From Bacillus sp. SLBN-46 (GTDB lineage Bacteria; Bacillota; Bacilli; Bacillales; Cytobacillaceae), in assembly GCF_031453555.1 (NCBI RefSeq), contig NZ_JAVIZM010000001.1:4813501-4877500 (forward strand): a stretch of 64,000 bases of DNA, in the 5' to 3' direction. Of this stretch, positions 41,761 to 50,842 are shown piece by piece (within the stretch, counting starts at the first letter, position 1; each line of letters starts with the position of its first letter). The notes below the pieces were generated by a model, which made no database searches, was not told the origin of the DNA, and worked only from the letters and a program-made list of their open reading frames with translations. Position numbers and translations under genes: made by a program.

Positions 41761-43767
41761 ATGGAAAATAAGAAGATGGCGCAATTACAGCAATCAATAA
41801 TCGACAACGAGCAAAAGGCTGGTTTGACTACTAACCAAGGATTGAAAATGGCGGAAGATGAGTTTTCTTTAAAAGCTGGACTACGCGGTCCTACTCTTAT
41901 GGAGGATTTTCACTTTCGCGAAAAAATGACCCACTTTGACCACGAACGGATTCCTGAACGTATTGTCCATGCACGCGGCACAGGGGCTCATGGGGTCTTC
42001 CAACTTTATGAATCTTTACAGGAATATACTAAAGCTGATTTTCTTACGGACACCGCGAAAACAACACCGGTATTTGTACGAATCTCGACCGTACAGGGTT
42101 CGAGAGGATCAAGCGATACCGTTCGTGATGTCCGCGGTTTTGCGACCAAATTTTATACGGATGAAGGAAACTTTGATTTAGTTGGAAACAATATGCCTGT
42201 ATTCTTTATCCAGGATGCGATTAAATTCCCTGATTTTGTCCATGCGGTGAAACCTGAACCTCATAATGAAATTCCACAAGGAGCCAGCGCTCACGATACA
42301 TTTTGGGATTTTATCGGTCAAAATCCTGAATCAGCCCATATGGTCATGTGGGTCATGAGTGACCGTGCGATTCCTCGAAGCCTGCGTATGATGGAGGGCT
42401 TTGGTGTACATACCTTCCGTCTTGTCAATGCACAAGGAAAAGCACATTTTGTAAAATTCCACTGGAAACCTGTCCTTGGTATGCATTCTCTTGTCTGGGA
42501 TGAAGCACAAAGAATTGCCGGTAAAAACCCTGACTTCCATCGTCAAGATTTATATGAAGCCATTGAAAAAGGTGATTATCCGGAATGGGAACTGGGCGTC
42601 CAGTTAATTTCCGAAGAGGATGAATTCAAGTTTGATTTTGACGTTTTAGACCCAACCAAATTATGGCCTGAAGAAGTGGTTCCTGTAAAAATCGTTGGTA
42701 AAATGACTTTGAATCGCAATGTCGACAATTTCTTTGCTGAAACCGAACAAGTGGCTTTTCATCCTGGCCATTTGGTACCTGGAATTGATTTTTCAAATGA
42801 CCCACTTTTACAAGGACGGTTATTTTCCTATACAGATACTCAACTTTCTCGCTTAGGCGGTCCTAACTTCCATCAGATTCCGATTAATAAACCGGTGTGT
42901 CCTTTCCATAACAACCAGCGTGATGGCATGCACCAAATGGCGATTCACCGCGGACAAACAAGCTATCATCCCAACGGTTTAAATGCCAATCAACCGGAGC
43001 CAGTGCCAATCGATCAAGGAGGCTATGAACATTATCAAGAAAAGGTGGATGGACGTAAAATCAGAGGACGGAGTGAAAGTTTCTTAGACTTTTACTCTCA
43101 AGCGAAATTATTCTATAACAGTCAGACTCCATATGAACAGCAGCATATTAAAGACGCACTTAGCTTTGAACTTGGCAAATGCTACTCCGATTTGGTAAAA
43201 AATAACGCGGTTGCACTTCTTAACCACATTGATCGAAACATGGCCCAAGAAGTGGCTGAGAATATAGGGGCGGTCTTGCCAAAAGAAAATCTTGAAGTCA
43301 AATCTGATAAAAAATCACCTGCACTAAGCATGGCCCATACGATTAAAAAAACTGATACCAAAAGTGTAGCTATTCTAGTAACTGGAGCCCCTAACACAGA
43401 CCAATTAACTGAATGGATTAAAGTATTAGCACAGCATAACCTGAATTATAGTATCGTTGCTAACAAGGTCCAACCATTAAATGCTGTCCTGAGAGTAACG
43501 GATACCTTTGATACCGTCGACTCTAGTCTTTTCGATGCAGCCATCTTAATGAGTAGTGAATCCAAACTTCCCACACCTGCTTTAGAGTTCATTGAAACAA
43601 CCTACAAACACTTTAAACCATTGGCGATTGCTGCCAGTAAACCTAATACATTAGAGTACAGCCGTATTCAATTAGATGAAGCAGGTGTCTTTGATTTAAC
43701 AAAAATAGAAATCCAACCATTTATTGAAGGCATTGCCCAGGCTCGTTTCTGGGAACGGAAGCTTTAA
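41761..43767 (+). CDS. katE: Large-subunit catalase (clade II, KatE type)
   Basis: 668-aa heme catalase with the extra C-terminal flavodoxin/DJ-1-like domain of the HPII class. Catalytic H70 is in [14 protein letters not shown], the Asn is in [11 protein letters not shown], and the proximal tyrosine is in [14 protein letters not shown]. The C-terminal domain (about 520-668) reads [20 protein letters not shown], then [12 protein letters not shown]. Dismutes hydrogen peroxide in the cytoplasm. The SigB-type promoter agrees with the general-stress control of B. subtilis katE. Start ATG follows AGGAGGGA. A terminator follows. Confidence 0.96.
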   Translation: MENKKMAQLQQSIIDNEQKAGLTTNQGLKMAEDEFSLKAGLRGPTLMEDFHFREKMTHFDHERIPERIVHARGTGAHGVFQLYESLQEYTKADFLTDTAKTTPVFVRISTVQGSRGSSDTVRDVRGFATKFYTDEGNFDLVGNNMPVFFIQDAIKFPDFVHAVKPEPHNEIPQGASAHDTFWDFIGQNPESAHMVMWVMSDRAIPRSLRMMEGFGVHTFRLVNAQGKAHFVKFHWKPVLGMHSLVWDEAQRIAGKNPDFHRQDLYEAIEKGDYPEWELGVQLISEEDEFKFDFDVLDPTKLWPEEVVPVKIVGKMTLNRNVDNFFAETEQVAFHPGHLVPGIDFSNDPLLQGRLFSYTDTQLSRLGGPNFHQIPINKPVCPFHNNQRDGMHQMAIHRGQTSYHPNGLNANQPEPVPIDQGGYEHYQEKVDGRKIRGRSESFLDFYSQAKLFYNSQTPYEQQHIKDALSFELGKCYSDLVKNNAVALLNHIDRNMAQEVAENIGAVLPKENLEVKSDKKSPALSMAHTIKKTDTKSVAILVTGAPNTDQLTEWIKVLAQHNLNYSIVANKVQPLNAVLRVTDTFDTVDSSLFDAAILMSSESKLPTPALEFIETTYKHFKPLAIAASKPNTLEYSRIQLDEAGVFDLTKIEIQPFIEGIAQARFWERKL

Positions 43768-43784
43768 TTCCTATTAAAAATTTC

Positions 43785-43810
43785 GCCCTAACCTTTTTTC
43801 TGGTTAGGGC
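43785..43810 (+). terminator. Terminator after katE
   Basis: GCCCTAACC and GGTTAGGGC with T-rich loop, followed by TTTT. Confidence 0.85.
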
Positions 43811-43888
43811 TTTTCCTATTCAATTGAATAGGACTTTATTTTATAGATAAAGCTAAAAAGAATAAATGTCGGTTAAAATGAGGTCATT

Positions 43889-44365
43889 ATGATAACCGTT
43901 TCACTCTTCTTTTCTTTTACCTTAATCGGTATTATTTCGTTTTTTACGATAAAAAAAGCTACTCATACCATAACGCTTATTTTTCTATTGATGGTGATCG
44001 AGTTCTTCTTCACCAGTTTTATCTCTGTTATTGTAGACAATGCCAAGCTATGGACTGTCACACAGAGTACCAGATACCTTATTATGTTTCGTGTCATTGA
44101 AGTTGTGGTTTTTCCATTACTGCTTCTTTGGTATATTGAATCGGTAAAAAGAGTGGGCACCTTCTCAAAGAAGCTTATTATAACTGTGCTTTGGGTAGGT
44201 GTTTTAGTGGGAGTAGAGACGATTTTAAGCCATTTCCATATTTTCACCTATGAAAAGTGGAAGGTATGGGGTTCCATTATCGTATGGTTCACCTTTCTAT
44301 CGTTCCTCCATTTTCTGCAAGGTCTTTTTAGCCGGATCCTTTTTAAAGAGGGGATTAGGAATTGA
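43889..44365 (+). CDS. Paired membrane protein, first partner (copy 1)
   Basis: 158-aa protein with about five hydrophobic helices and no known motif. Its end EKWKVWGSIIVWFTFLSFLH, then FLQGLFSRILFKEGIRN, matches the ending of the gene at 52378-52851 (ENWRVWWSFAYWVATLSVLL, then VSMRVFRRILYKGGNHL). The start of the next gene overlaps its stop by 4 bp (TTGA). The sequence suggests an integral membrane protein acting with the next gene. It may belong to the family annotated CBO0543-like. The function is unknown. Confidence 0.75.
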   Translation: MITVSLFFSFTLIGIISFFTIKKATHTITLIFLLMVIEFFFTSFISVIVDNAKLWTVTQSTRYLIMFRVIEVVVFPLLLLWYIESVKRVGTFSKKLIITVLWVGVLVGVETILSHFHIFTYEKWKVWGSIIVWFTFLSFLHFLQGLFSRILFKEGIRN

Positions 44366-44880
44366 CAATTTTACCATTACCGGAAAAATTCGATGCAAAT
44401 GAATGGTTTATTCTCTTTCATATCCTGGCTTTAGTGATCATATTATATAAATTGCCAAAGAGATTTCCAACCTCTATTACTATCTTATTACTAATGTTCA
44501 CGATAACAGTAGCAAGGATTGTTGATCATGTGATAGCAGGACCACATGTTGATTTATACGACATCATGGACTCGGGTGACTTTGAGCTTTTTGATTTATT
44601 GTGCTATGTGCCTTATGCCCCGTTTGGATATGTCTTTATCTATCTCTATGACAAATTCCAATTAAAAGGGGGTATCCTGCTTTTATTTATAGTCATACTA
44701 TCGATTGGAAGTATTGGATTCGAATGGTTCACAGGTACAAGCTACATTGGTTATTTAAAATATAGCAGTTGGAAGCCCATATATTCCTTACCTATCTATT
44801 TAATAGTCCAGCCATGCACGATATTATTTTTCCACTTAATCAAATCAATCCATGAAAAATCACTTACATCAGTAGAGTAA
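44362..44880 (+). CDS. Paired membrane protein, second partner (copy 1)
   Basis: 172-aa protein with about five helices. Segments NEWFILFHI, IYLYDKFQLKGG, FEWFTGTSYIGYLKYSSWKP and YSLPIYLIVQP also occur in the gene at 51878-52381 (NEWFFIL, LYGYDKFQLYGK, FEWINVKNHALTYTGWKLYY). It is translationally coupled to the previous gene by a TTGA overlap. It lies 16 bp before ilvA, but that need not mean a functional link. The function is unknown. Confidence 0.78.
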   Translation: MTILPLPEKFDANEWFILFHILALVIILYKLPKRFPTSITILLLMFTITVARIVDHVIAGPHVDLYDIMDSGDFELFDLLCYVPYAPFGYVFIYLYDKFQLKGGILLLFIVILSIGSIGFEWFTGTSYIGYLKYSSWKPIYSLPIYLIVQPCTILFFHLIKSIHEKSLTSVE

Positions 44881-44896
44881 ACAGGAGGTTGTACTT

Positions 44897-46105
44897 GTGA
44901 ATCTAGATGATATTATCATTGCTCGGGAGAAAATGAAGGGAATTGTGCACACCACTCCCCTTGACTATTCCAAGACATTTAGCCGACTCTCACATAATGA
45001 AGTCTATTTAAAGCTAGAGAATCTTCAAAAAACAGGCTCCTTTAAAGTAAGGGGCTCGTACAACAAGCTGACCTCCCTTTCAAAAGATGAATTAAAAAAG
45101 GGTGTCGTCGCAGCGTCTGCTGGGAACCATGCTCAGGGCGTTGCCTATTCTAGTCAGATGCTGGGCGTTCCTTGTAAAATCGTGATGCCTAAAGGCGCTC
45201 CTCTTAGTAAGATAGAAGCCACTAAGCAATATGGGGCCGAGGTTATTTTAGAAGGTGCCGTTTTTGATGATGCCCTCGCGTATGCATTACAACTGAAGGA
45301 TCAACTGGATGCTACATTTATTCATGCTTTTGATGATGAAGCAATTATTACCGGACAAGGAACCGTCGGAATAGAAATCCTTGAACAACTACCAGAAGTT
45401 GAGGCCATTATTTGCCCTATTGGCGGCGGCGGGCTTATAGCCGGGGTTGCGATGGCAGTGAAGGAGAAGAATCCTCATGTATCTGTTTATGGTGTTCAAA
45501 CGGTTGCCTGTCCCAGCATGAAAGAGTCCATTTTAGCGAATAAACCTGTAATGGTTCGGTCGTCACCCACGATGGCCGATGGAATTGCTGTTAAAAAACC
45601 AGGTGAGAAAACCTTTGAGATTGTTCAGAAGTACGTGGACGATATTTATTGTGTCGATGAAATGGAAATTGCCCGAACGATGCTGATGCTTTTAGAGAGA
45701 AACAAGTTGCTGGTGGAAGGTTCCGGAGCTACATCCCTTTCCTCCCTGCTTTTTGAAAAAGTAAAGCTGAAGGAGAAAAAAGTAGTCGCCATTTTGAGTG
45801 GCGGAAACGTGGATATGAGTTTTATCTCAAGAATCATCGAACGTGGTATGGTCGAGGCAGGCAGGTATGCTGATTTTACCATTACCTTAAAAGATAAACC
45901 TGGTGAACTTCAAAGAGTGCTAAGCACGATTACTGATCTCGACGCAAATGTTCAATCTGTTAATCTACATCGGATGGGGAAAAATATCTATCCTGGTTTT
46001 GCCCAAATCGAGATTTCTGTTGAAACAAAAAACCACGAACATATTGAACAGCTTTATCATGCCCTTTTAGAAAAAAGCTACAATGTAATGATGGGACAAT
46101 ATTAA
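44897..46105 (+). CDS. ilvA: Threonine dehydratase with C-terminal ACT domain
   Basis: 402-aa PLP enzyme that converts L-threonine to 2-oxobutanoate, the first step to isoleucine, or serves in threonine breakdown. PLP lysine is in TGSFKVRGSYNKL, with SAGNHAQGVAYS and the glycine loop GGGGLIAGVA. A single ACT domain (about 325-400: RYADFTITLKDKPGELQRVL) is present, as in the regulated TdcB/IlvA2 class. GTG start, preceded by CAGGAGG. Two hairpins follow (46112 and 46152). Confidence 0.92.
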   Translation: MNLDDIIIAREKMKGIVHTTPLDYSKTFSRLSHNEVYLKLENLQKTGSFKVRGSYNKLTSLSKDELKKGVVAASAGNHAQGVAYSSQMLGVPCKIVMPKGAPLSKIEATKQYGAEVILEGAVFDDALAYALQLKDQLDATFIHAFDDEAIITGQGTVGIEILEQLPEVEAIICPIGGGGLIAGVAMAVKEKNPHVSVYGVQTVACPSMKESILANKPVMVRSSPTMADGIAVKKPGEKTFEIVQKYVDDIYCVDEMEIARTMLMLLERNKLLVEGSGATSLSSLLFEKVKLKEKKVVAILSGGNVDMSFISRIIERGMVEAGRYADFTITLKDKPGELQRVLSTITDLDANVQSVNLHRMGKNIYPGFAQIEISVETKNHEHIEQLYHALLEKSYNVMMGQY

Positions 46106-46111
46106 TTAAAC

Positions 46112-46143
46112 AGGAAGAACTACGTATTGTACGTTGTTCTTCT
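46112..46143 (+). terminator. Terminator after ilvA
   Basis: GAAGAAC and GTTCTTC stem, extended by ACGT/ACGT, followed by TTTTC. Confidence 0.7.
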
Positions 46144-46151
46144 TTTCATTG

Positions 46152-46176
46152 AAAAAAGCCAGGCGTTTAGCCTGGC
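46152..46176. terminator. Second hairpin after ilvA
   Basis: AGCCAGGC and GCCTGGCT with a 5-nt loop and an upstream A-run, so it would also stop transcription from the right. Confidence 0.6.
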
Positions 46177-46259
46177 TCAAGTATATTCCTTTCAAATTAT
46201 TTGTTGATCACCTCTTGAAGTACCTTTAAAATTACCTTTTTTATATGATTTTCTTTCTT

Positions 46260-46370
46260 ACTCGTCACTTTCGATGATTTACTCGTCAAATGTTTGATTT
46301 ACTCGTCTATTTTCTATTTTACTCGTCAACCTTTATACTTTACTCGTCAAAAACTCCATTTTACTCGCCA
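46260..46370. repeat. Tandem array of ACTCGTCA motifs, period 20-21 bp
   Basis: The core ACTCGTCA (or a one-base variant) starts at 46260, 46281, 46301, 46321, 46342 and 46363. The spacers differ in sequence but keep the 20-21 bp period, two turns of the DNA helix. The array lies between the convergent ilvA and amtB genes. Confidence 0.88.
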
Positions 46371-46530
46371 ACTACTAAACAACACCCATTCCTCCATAAA
46401 AAAACCACAGTTATTAAGGACTGTGGTATGACAGAATATTAACTTTCTTTTCTTTCAAAAAGGAATCCCTTCAAAAGAGATTCCTTAGATAAAACTAGTA
46501 ATATGATTGTAGTACAAAAAGAGCATCAAA

Positions 46531-47841
46531 CTACATCACTTGCTTCTCTTTCCTAATAGCAGGAGAAGCAACGGTGATTCCCGTTGTTTCCTCAAAATTA
46601 AATAGACTTGAAGGCAAGTCAGTAAAACGCTCTAATTCATTGTAAGCAGGAATACCATGGTAAGACATATCCAAGCCCTCGTCTTCTTCCTCTATAGTTG
46701 CTCGGAAACCGACTGTCATTTGGCATACCCTTGCTATAATAGTTCCGCCAATCAGCCCCCACACAATAACAACTACTGCACCTAAAAGCTGGACCTTTAA
46801 GAGCGAGAAATCACCAGTGGTCAATAATCCTTGTGACTTATCAAGCAAGCCAACAGCAATGGTTCCAAACACACCGCCGAAACCATGAACAGCCACAGCT
46901 CCCACCGGATCATCCACCTTCAAAAAATCAACAAATAAGGTAGCATAAATAACGATCAACCCACTAATGGCTCCAATTAAAATAGCGCTCCACTCAGAAA
47001 CATAAGCACAGCCAGCAGTTATGGAAACCAATCCAGCTAATACACCATTGATCGTCATACTTGGATCTGCTTTTCCAAACTTTTTCATCGTTAGAAACAA
47101 AGCAACAGAACCACCGCTCGCTGCGGCTAACATCGTGTTGATGGCAATGGGCGCTAGCGCTGAACTTGATGCATCCAATGTACTGCCTGCATTAAAAGCA
47201 AACCAGCCGAACCACAAAATAAAGGCACCCGCTGATGCTAATGGAATGTTACTCGGTGCAAACACATTCACACTGCCATCCGAATTAAATCTTCCTCTTC
47301 TTGGACCAAGAAGTTTAGCCATTGCAAAAGCGGCAAACCCACCAACGGCATGAATGGCAGCTGATCCCGCAAAGTCCTTCATTCCTAACTTTGCTAACCA
47401 ACCATCGCTATTCCATATCCAATGACCAGATAGCGGATAGATAATCATACTGATCAATGCAGCTGTAACCACATAGGCTTTAAAGTTCATCCGTTCAGCA
47501 ACTGCACCTGAAATAATCGAAATGCAAGCTACTGCAAATCCCATTTGAAAAAGAACAAACGCAACGCTTGGTAGCTCCATCGAAAGAGCGATTTTATCGG
47601 GACTTCCAAAAAGAGTCGTTCCTATAAATCCAAAGGTATCCTTACCAAACATAATTCCAAATCCGATCAACCAAAAGGCTAAAGCCCCAATGGTTAAGTC
47701 TACGAATATCTTCATAGTCACATTAACTGCATTTTTCGTACGGACAAATCCAGCTTCTAATAAACTAAATCCACCTTCCATAAACAGCACCATCGCTGCA
47801 GCAAGGACGACCCAAACTGTATTGATATACATTAACTCCAA
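46531..47841 (-). CDS. amtB: Ammonium transporter AmtB/NrgA
   Basis: 436-aa Amt-family protein with eleven helices. Conserved segments include AAAMVLFMEGGFSLLEAGFV, then RTKNAVNVTMK near the N-terminus, GGFAAFAMAKLLGPRRGRF and LFVDFLKVDDPVGAVAVHGF, then GGVFGT with the twin-His region. It takes up ammonium when nitrogen is scarce. It lies 4 bp after the P-II gene glnK, forming a glnK-amtB operon (the reverse order of B. subtilis nrgAB), so GlnK probably blocks the channel when nitrogen is plentiful. Confidence 0.96.
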   Translation of the reverse strand: MELMYINTVWVVLAAAMVLFMEGGFSLLEAGFVRTKNAVNVTMKIFVDLTIGALAFWLIGFGIMFGKDTFGFIGTTLFGSPDKIALSMELPSVAFVLFQMGFAVACISIISGAVAERMNFKAYVVTAALISMIIYPLSGHWIWNSDGWLAKLGMKDFAGSAAIHAVGGFAAFAMAKLLGPRRGRFNSDGSVNVFAPSNIPLASAGAFILWFGWFAFNAGSTLDASSSALAPIAINTMLAAASGGSVALFLTMKKFGKADPSMTINGVLAGLVSITAGCAYVSEWSAILIGAISGLIVIYATLFVDFLKVDDPVGAVAVHGFGGVFGTIAVGLLDKSQGLLTTGDFSLLKVQLLGAVVVIVWGLIGGTIIARVCQMTVGFRATIEEEDEGLDMSYHGIPAYNELERFTDLPSSLFNFEETTGITVASPAIRKEKQVM

Positions 47842-47845
47842 AAGA

Positions 47846-48205
47846 TCACCCCTTTTCGCTCGCTAAGTCATCGATATCATAGTCAATTGTGCCTGTTCGA
47901 ATATTGTAAGCTTCTAGAATAGGATATACGTATATTTTCCCATCTCCATCTACACCTGTCTGGGCTGCAGTAACGATTGTCTTGATCGTTGACTCCACCA
48001 AATAATCCGAAAGGACAATTTCCAATTTCACTTTTGGATGAAGGGTCACCTGATAATTTTTCCCCCGGTATACTCCTTGCGTATCTTTTTGTTTCCCTCT
48101 TCCTACCACCTGAGAAACGGTAAATCCTGTAATTCCTATTTTCTTTAATCCTTTAATCGTATCCGTGAGCCTCTCCGGTCGAATGATCGCCTCAATCTTT
48201 TTCAA
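47846..48205 (-). CDS. glnK: P-II nitrogen regulatory protein GlnK
   Basis: 119-aa P-II protein. KKIEAIIRPERLTDTIKGLK is the N-terminal signature, the T-loop QKDTQGVYRGKNYQVTLHPK contains Y51, and the B-loop TGVDGDGKIYVYPI is intact. It binds ATP and 2-oxoglutarate and controls AmtB. The start is TTG 48205 with GAGGGG 9 nt upstream. Two GlnR/TnrA boxes lie just upstream. Confidence 0.95.
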   Translation of the reverse strand: MKKIEAIIRPERLTDTIKGLKKIGITGFTVSQVVGRGKQKDTQGVYRGKNYQVTLHPKVKLEIVLSDYLVESTIKTIVTAAQTGVDGDGKIYVYPILEAYNIRTGTIDYDIDDLASEKG

Positions 48206-48220
48206 AGAATCAGCCCCTCA

Positions 48221-48237
48221 TGTTATATTTCCTAACA
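48221..48237. promoter_or_regulatory. GlnR/TnrA box, promoter-proximal copy
   Basis: TGTTA-N7-TAACA fits TGTNA-N7-TNACA exactly. It lies downstream of the predicted transcript start, a repressor-like position. Confidence 0.75.
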
Positions 48238-48243
48238 TCAATA

Positions 48244-48260
48244 TGTAAAAATATATAACA
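48244..48260. promoter_or_regulatory. GlnR/TnrA box overlapping the glnK -10
   Basis: TGTAA-N7-TAACA is a second exact match. It overlaps the proposed -10 of the glnK promoter. Confidence 0.75.
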
Positions 48261-48279
48261 TCATCAAAGTAACCGTCAA
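48252..48279 (-). promoter_or_regulatory. glnK-amtB promoter
   Basis: TTGACG (-35, 48279-48274) and TATATA (-10, 48257-48252) with a 16-bp spacer on the minus strand. The boxes on and after the -10 suggest repression (GlnR-like), not activation. Confidence 0.6.
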
Positions 48280-48314
48280 TGTATTTTTATTCCAATTTGA
48301 AAATTCAGAAATTC

Positions 48315-48338
48315 AATTAAACGTTTGATTAGTTTTTT
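48315..48338 (+). repeat. Copy of the AACGTTT palindrome with T-run
   Basis: AATTAAACGTTTGATT followed by AGTTTTTT. One base of the palindrome differs from the copies at 3984, 4040 and 10251. Confidence 0.8.
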
Positions 48339-48428
48339 CACACAAAAAGGGCACCCATTTTTTCTATTAAGCCGTTCTCTTTTGAGGTACCCGCAGCTAT
48401 AAAAACACATATAAAGTCAGAACAAATA

Positions 48429-48462
48429 GCAGAGTAATTCGCATATGAATTCACTCTGCCTT
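48429..48462. terminator. Orphan terminator hairpin
   Basis: GCAGAGT-AATTC and GAATT-CACTCTGC around GCATAT, followed by CTTTTT. No gene ends directly next to it. Confidence 0.65.
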
Positions 48463-48630
48463 TTTATTGGTTAGAAGGTGTTTTTTAAAATTTTTTTACC
48501 TAAATTAACAGCATAAATCGCAGGTTAATTAGTAAGATCATAATAAAAATTATGCTTCTGCTATTTGAGTTGCGAATTTGTAAGATAATTCCATAACCAA
48601 AAAACGACAGGGGAACTGTCGTCTTTAAAA
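48463..48630. other. Intergenic region with small hairpin
   Basis: AT-rich sequence without a gene. ACGACAG and CTGTCGT around GGGAA (48603-48621) form a small stem just before the dispersed element at 48652. Confidence 0.5.
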
Positions 48631-48651
48631 TTAAGGCTATGTTAAAGAACA

Positions 48652-48802
48652 GTGTTGATTTTTACACTCTGTTGATTGGAGCGGAAGGCACGAAGACTCC
48701 TATGGGAGTATGGTTCAGGGGAGACACCGCAGGCGCATGCGCCGAGGAGGCTCGCCGAAACACCCACGGAAAGCGCAGTGCCTGGAGCGGAAATCAACAG
48801 GC
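48652..48802. repeat. Bacillaceae-type dispersed GC-rich element
   Basis: CTGTTGATTGGAGCGGAAGG at the left and TGGAGCGGAAATCAACAG at the right give 9-bp terminal inverted repeats (CTGTTGATT and AATCAACAG) and a repeated TGGAGCGGAA. The interior (ACTCCTATGGGAG, GACACCGCAGGCGC, GCCGAGGAGGCTCG) is far richer in GC than its surroundings and can fold. Similar elements are widely seen in Bacillaceae genomes. The plus-strand ORF across it (48639-48830) is not a gene. Confidence 0.8.
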
Positions 48803-48860
48803 AAGTTTGACAGAGCCAAAATTAAAATAACAAAAGCCGTTAGAAAGGAGATTGTAGATA

Positions 48861-49295
48861 TTAATCGGATTGGGGTAACATCTTAACAAAGTATTTTGGG
48901 GATTCGGTAAACCCTTGTCGGATATAAAACCTATGTGCATCTATCCTTCTTGAATGGCAATGCACTTCGATTCTATCGCAATTTCTTTTATTGGCTAAAT
49001 TAGTACAATACTCCTCAATCTCTCGTCCTATTCCCATACTCCTAATGTTTTTATCAACTGCAAAATAACTTATCCTTGCGAAATCTCCTTTGACAGCCAA
49101 TTGAGGTATAAAATGTATGGAAATTAAAGCGATAATCCTACTATCTTTATCGTAAACCAATAACTCCTCATTTGGTTCAGTAAGGAGTGTTTCTATTTTT
49201 TCTTTTATGAAAGTCTCGGTATCTGGATAGTCCAACTGGTTTAACAATAAAGAAATTTGCTTCCAATCCTCCACATTTGCTGTTCTAATCCCCAA
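48861..49295 (-). CDS. GNAT-family N-acetyltransferase
   Basis: 144-aa acetyltransferase. The acetyl-CoA loop is VDKNIRSMGIGREIEEYC (a slightly altered QxxGxG/A), and the C-terminal RIDAHRFYIRQGFTESPKYF is the GNAT motif B. It uses acetyl-CoA and an unknown amine. The gene stands alone. The flanks hold a dispersed repeat and a terminator hairpin. Confidence 0.85.
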   Translation of the reverse strand: MGIRTANVEDWKQISLLLNQLDYPDTETFIKEKIETLLTEPNEELLVYDKDSRIIALISIHFIPQLAVKGDFARISYFAVDKNIRSMGIGREIEEYCTNLANKRNCDRIEVHCHSRRIDAHRFYIRQGFTESPKYFVKMLPQSD

Positions 49296-49424
49296 TTATT
49301 CCACTCTCCAATTTATTAATTTATTTATACCTATTGAAATCCTCATATTTTTATTCTCTAACCTACCCCGATAGTTAAAATAAGCTTCTCTGGTTATCTT
49401 ACTAGATATTTGTTCGAAATAATG

Positions 49425-49463
49425 CAAAAAGCAGTGCGATTTCAGGTGCGAAATCCACTGCTT
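49425..49463. terminator. Terminator-like hairpin
   Basis: AAAAGCAGTG and CACTGCTTTT, with an inner GATTTC/GAAATC stem. It lies between two minus-strand genes and could end the operon that starts at 51808. Confidence 0.7.
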
Positions 49464-49548
49464 TTATACTTGTGTTTATATTTGCTTTTTCCTATGCGGG
49501 AACTCCAAAAGAGAACGGGTTATTTTTCTATGGATACCCCATTTTCAT

Positions 49549-49995
49549 CTAGTTCTCACTACTCGATTCAAGTATTTCTTTTATTTTTTGTAAATCTTTC
49601 TTGTTAGCCTTTTTCATCATGGGAGCCATAAACGGTGCAAAGATTTTGGAAAAGCCTGTTGGATTTCCTTTGTTCCTTAATGTCATTCGTGTTCGATTGC
49701 CCTCCAGAGTTTCCCACGTATAGGTGGTTTCCATTGGAAATGGACCCTGTGAGGTTCTCATCACCAGCTTTTTCTCCGGCTCAAGCTCTATAATTTCATA
49801 TATATAGGCAAGCTCTCGCCCAAGAAATTGCGCCTTAAAGGCCACTCGTGAACCCAGGGCCAGCGGTTTTTCCGTTTTCCATTCAGAGGACTGAATATTA
49901 ACATACCATTCGGGGGCATTGTCAGGATCCATTGCATACTGTGAAACTTGCCCAACGGGGCGGCCGATGATGATCTCTGTAAAAACATCTACCAA
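49549..49995 (-). CDS. SRPBCC-fold (polyketide cyclase-like) protein
   Basis: 148-aa START/Bet v1-like fold protein. [20 protein letters not shown], then NAPEWYVNI is the usual start (helix and NxxxW), and [20 protein letters not shown] the C-terminal strand pair. Such proteins bind or transform small hydrophobic molecules. It lies 15 bp after the MBL hydrolase gene and ends the operon quinone oxidoreductase-MBL-SRPBCC. The ligand is unknown. Confidence 0.82.
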   Translation of the reverse strand: MVDVFTEIIIGRPVGQVSQYAMDPDNAPEWYVNIQSSEWKTEKPLALGSRVAFKAQFLGRELAYIYEIIELEPEKKLVMRTSQGPFPMETTYTWETLEGNRTRMTLRNKGNPTGFSKIFAPFMAPMMKKANKKDLQKIKEILESSSEN

Positions 49996-50010
49996 AATTT
50001 GATACCCCCC

Positions 50011-50826
50011 TTACGCGTATTCCTTCCGAACAATCGCTATGTTGTCTTTATGGCATTGCTTCGTAAAGTTAGATGGAAAAGCCATTTCCTCTTCTAAGGC
50101 TGTCAATGCCTCTGCGTCCTCGTTCTTCACAGCAGCAATCAATCGCTCGAGATAATCTTGAGATACTTGAATCCGGCGCTGAATCTCTTGAAGATTTGTT
50201 GTCGTTTTGCCATGACCGGGAACCAATATAGAATTCTTATGGTTTACGAGAATCTCCTCTGCTTTTTGAAGAGTTTGTTCGTACGCTTTAGCACTGTGAT
50301 AAATAAACGGCAATTCAAAATCAGAAAGATAATCCCCCGCAATCCAAAGACCAAGCGGTTCGATCACTGTAAATAACCCATCATGCGTATGTCCCTGCGC
50401 CAGATAAAAGGTGAGTGTTGACTCTCCAATGACAAGCTTCTGCCCATCTTCACCAATTACAATATCCACCTCTGGAAAGGCAATCGGATATGGCGGTTGT
50501 ATGTAATAATCATTATAGAACTGACAAATCATGTCTACCTTTTTCTCTTTATCAGGATGGTCTTGGAGTCCTTTACTTCCGATGACCTTTGCCCCTGGGA
50601 AAGCAAGGTACCCAATGACATGGTCAAAATCTCCGTGTGTAAAAAGAAGGTATAGCTCTTTTTCCCCTTGAATGCTAGCAACATGTCTTTGGATCTCTTC
50701 TATTTCTTGAGGCAACCAATTTGGGTCTACCACGAGAACAAAATCCTTCGTATCTACAACCGTACATGTGGTTTGGTAGAGTGCACTTTGAAACACGGTG
50801 ATGTGCTCATTTCTAAATTGAATCAT
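50011..50826 (-). CDS. MBL-fold hydrolase
   Basis: 271-aa metallo-beta-lactamase fold enzyme. The metal motif is LLFTHGDFDHVIG, with later ligands in GHTHDGL, IAGDYLSD and VPGHGKTT. The pattern is that of general glyoxalase II-like or lactonase-like hydrolases. The gene lies 16 bp after the quinone oxidoreductase and 15 bp before the SRPBCC gene, so it is co-transcribed. The substrate may be a metabolite of that pathway. Confidence 0.85.
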   Translation of the reverse strand: MIQFRNEHITVFQSALYQTTCTVVDTKDFVLVVDPNWLPQEIEEIQRHVASIQGEKELYLLFTHGDFDHVIGYLAFPGAKVIGSKGLQDHPDKEKKVDMICQFYNDYYIQPPYPIAFPEVDIVIGEDGQKLVIGESTLTFYLAQGHTHDGLFTVIEPLGLWIAGDYLSDFELPFIYHSAKAYEQTLQKAEEILVNHKNSILVPGHGKTTTNLQEIQRRIQVSQDYLERLIAAVKNEDAEALTALEEEMAFPSNFTKQCHKDNIAIVRKEYA

Positions 50827-50842
50827 TGCTTCTCCTCTTTCC

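Noticed and set aside
46260..46370. Possible CRISPR array
   Set aside because: Cores of 8-11 bp with 9-13 bp spacers are far too short, and no cas gene is in the window.
48639..48830. Plus-strand ORF of 63 aa
   Set aside because: It runs through the dispersed GC-rich element and has no ribosome site or protein-like composition.
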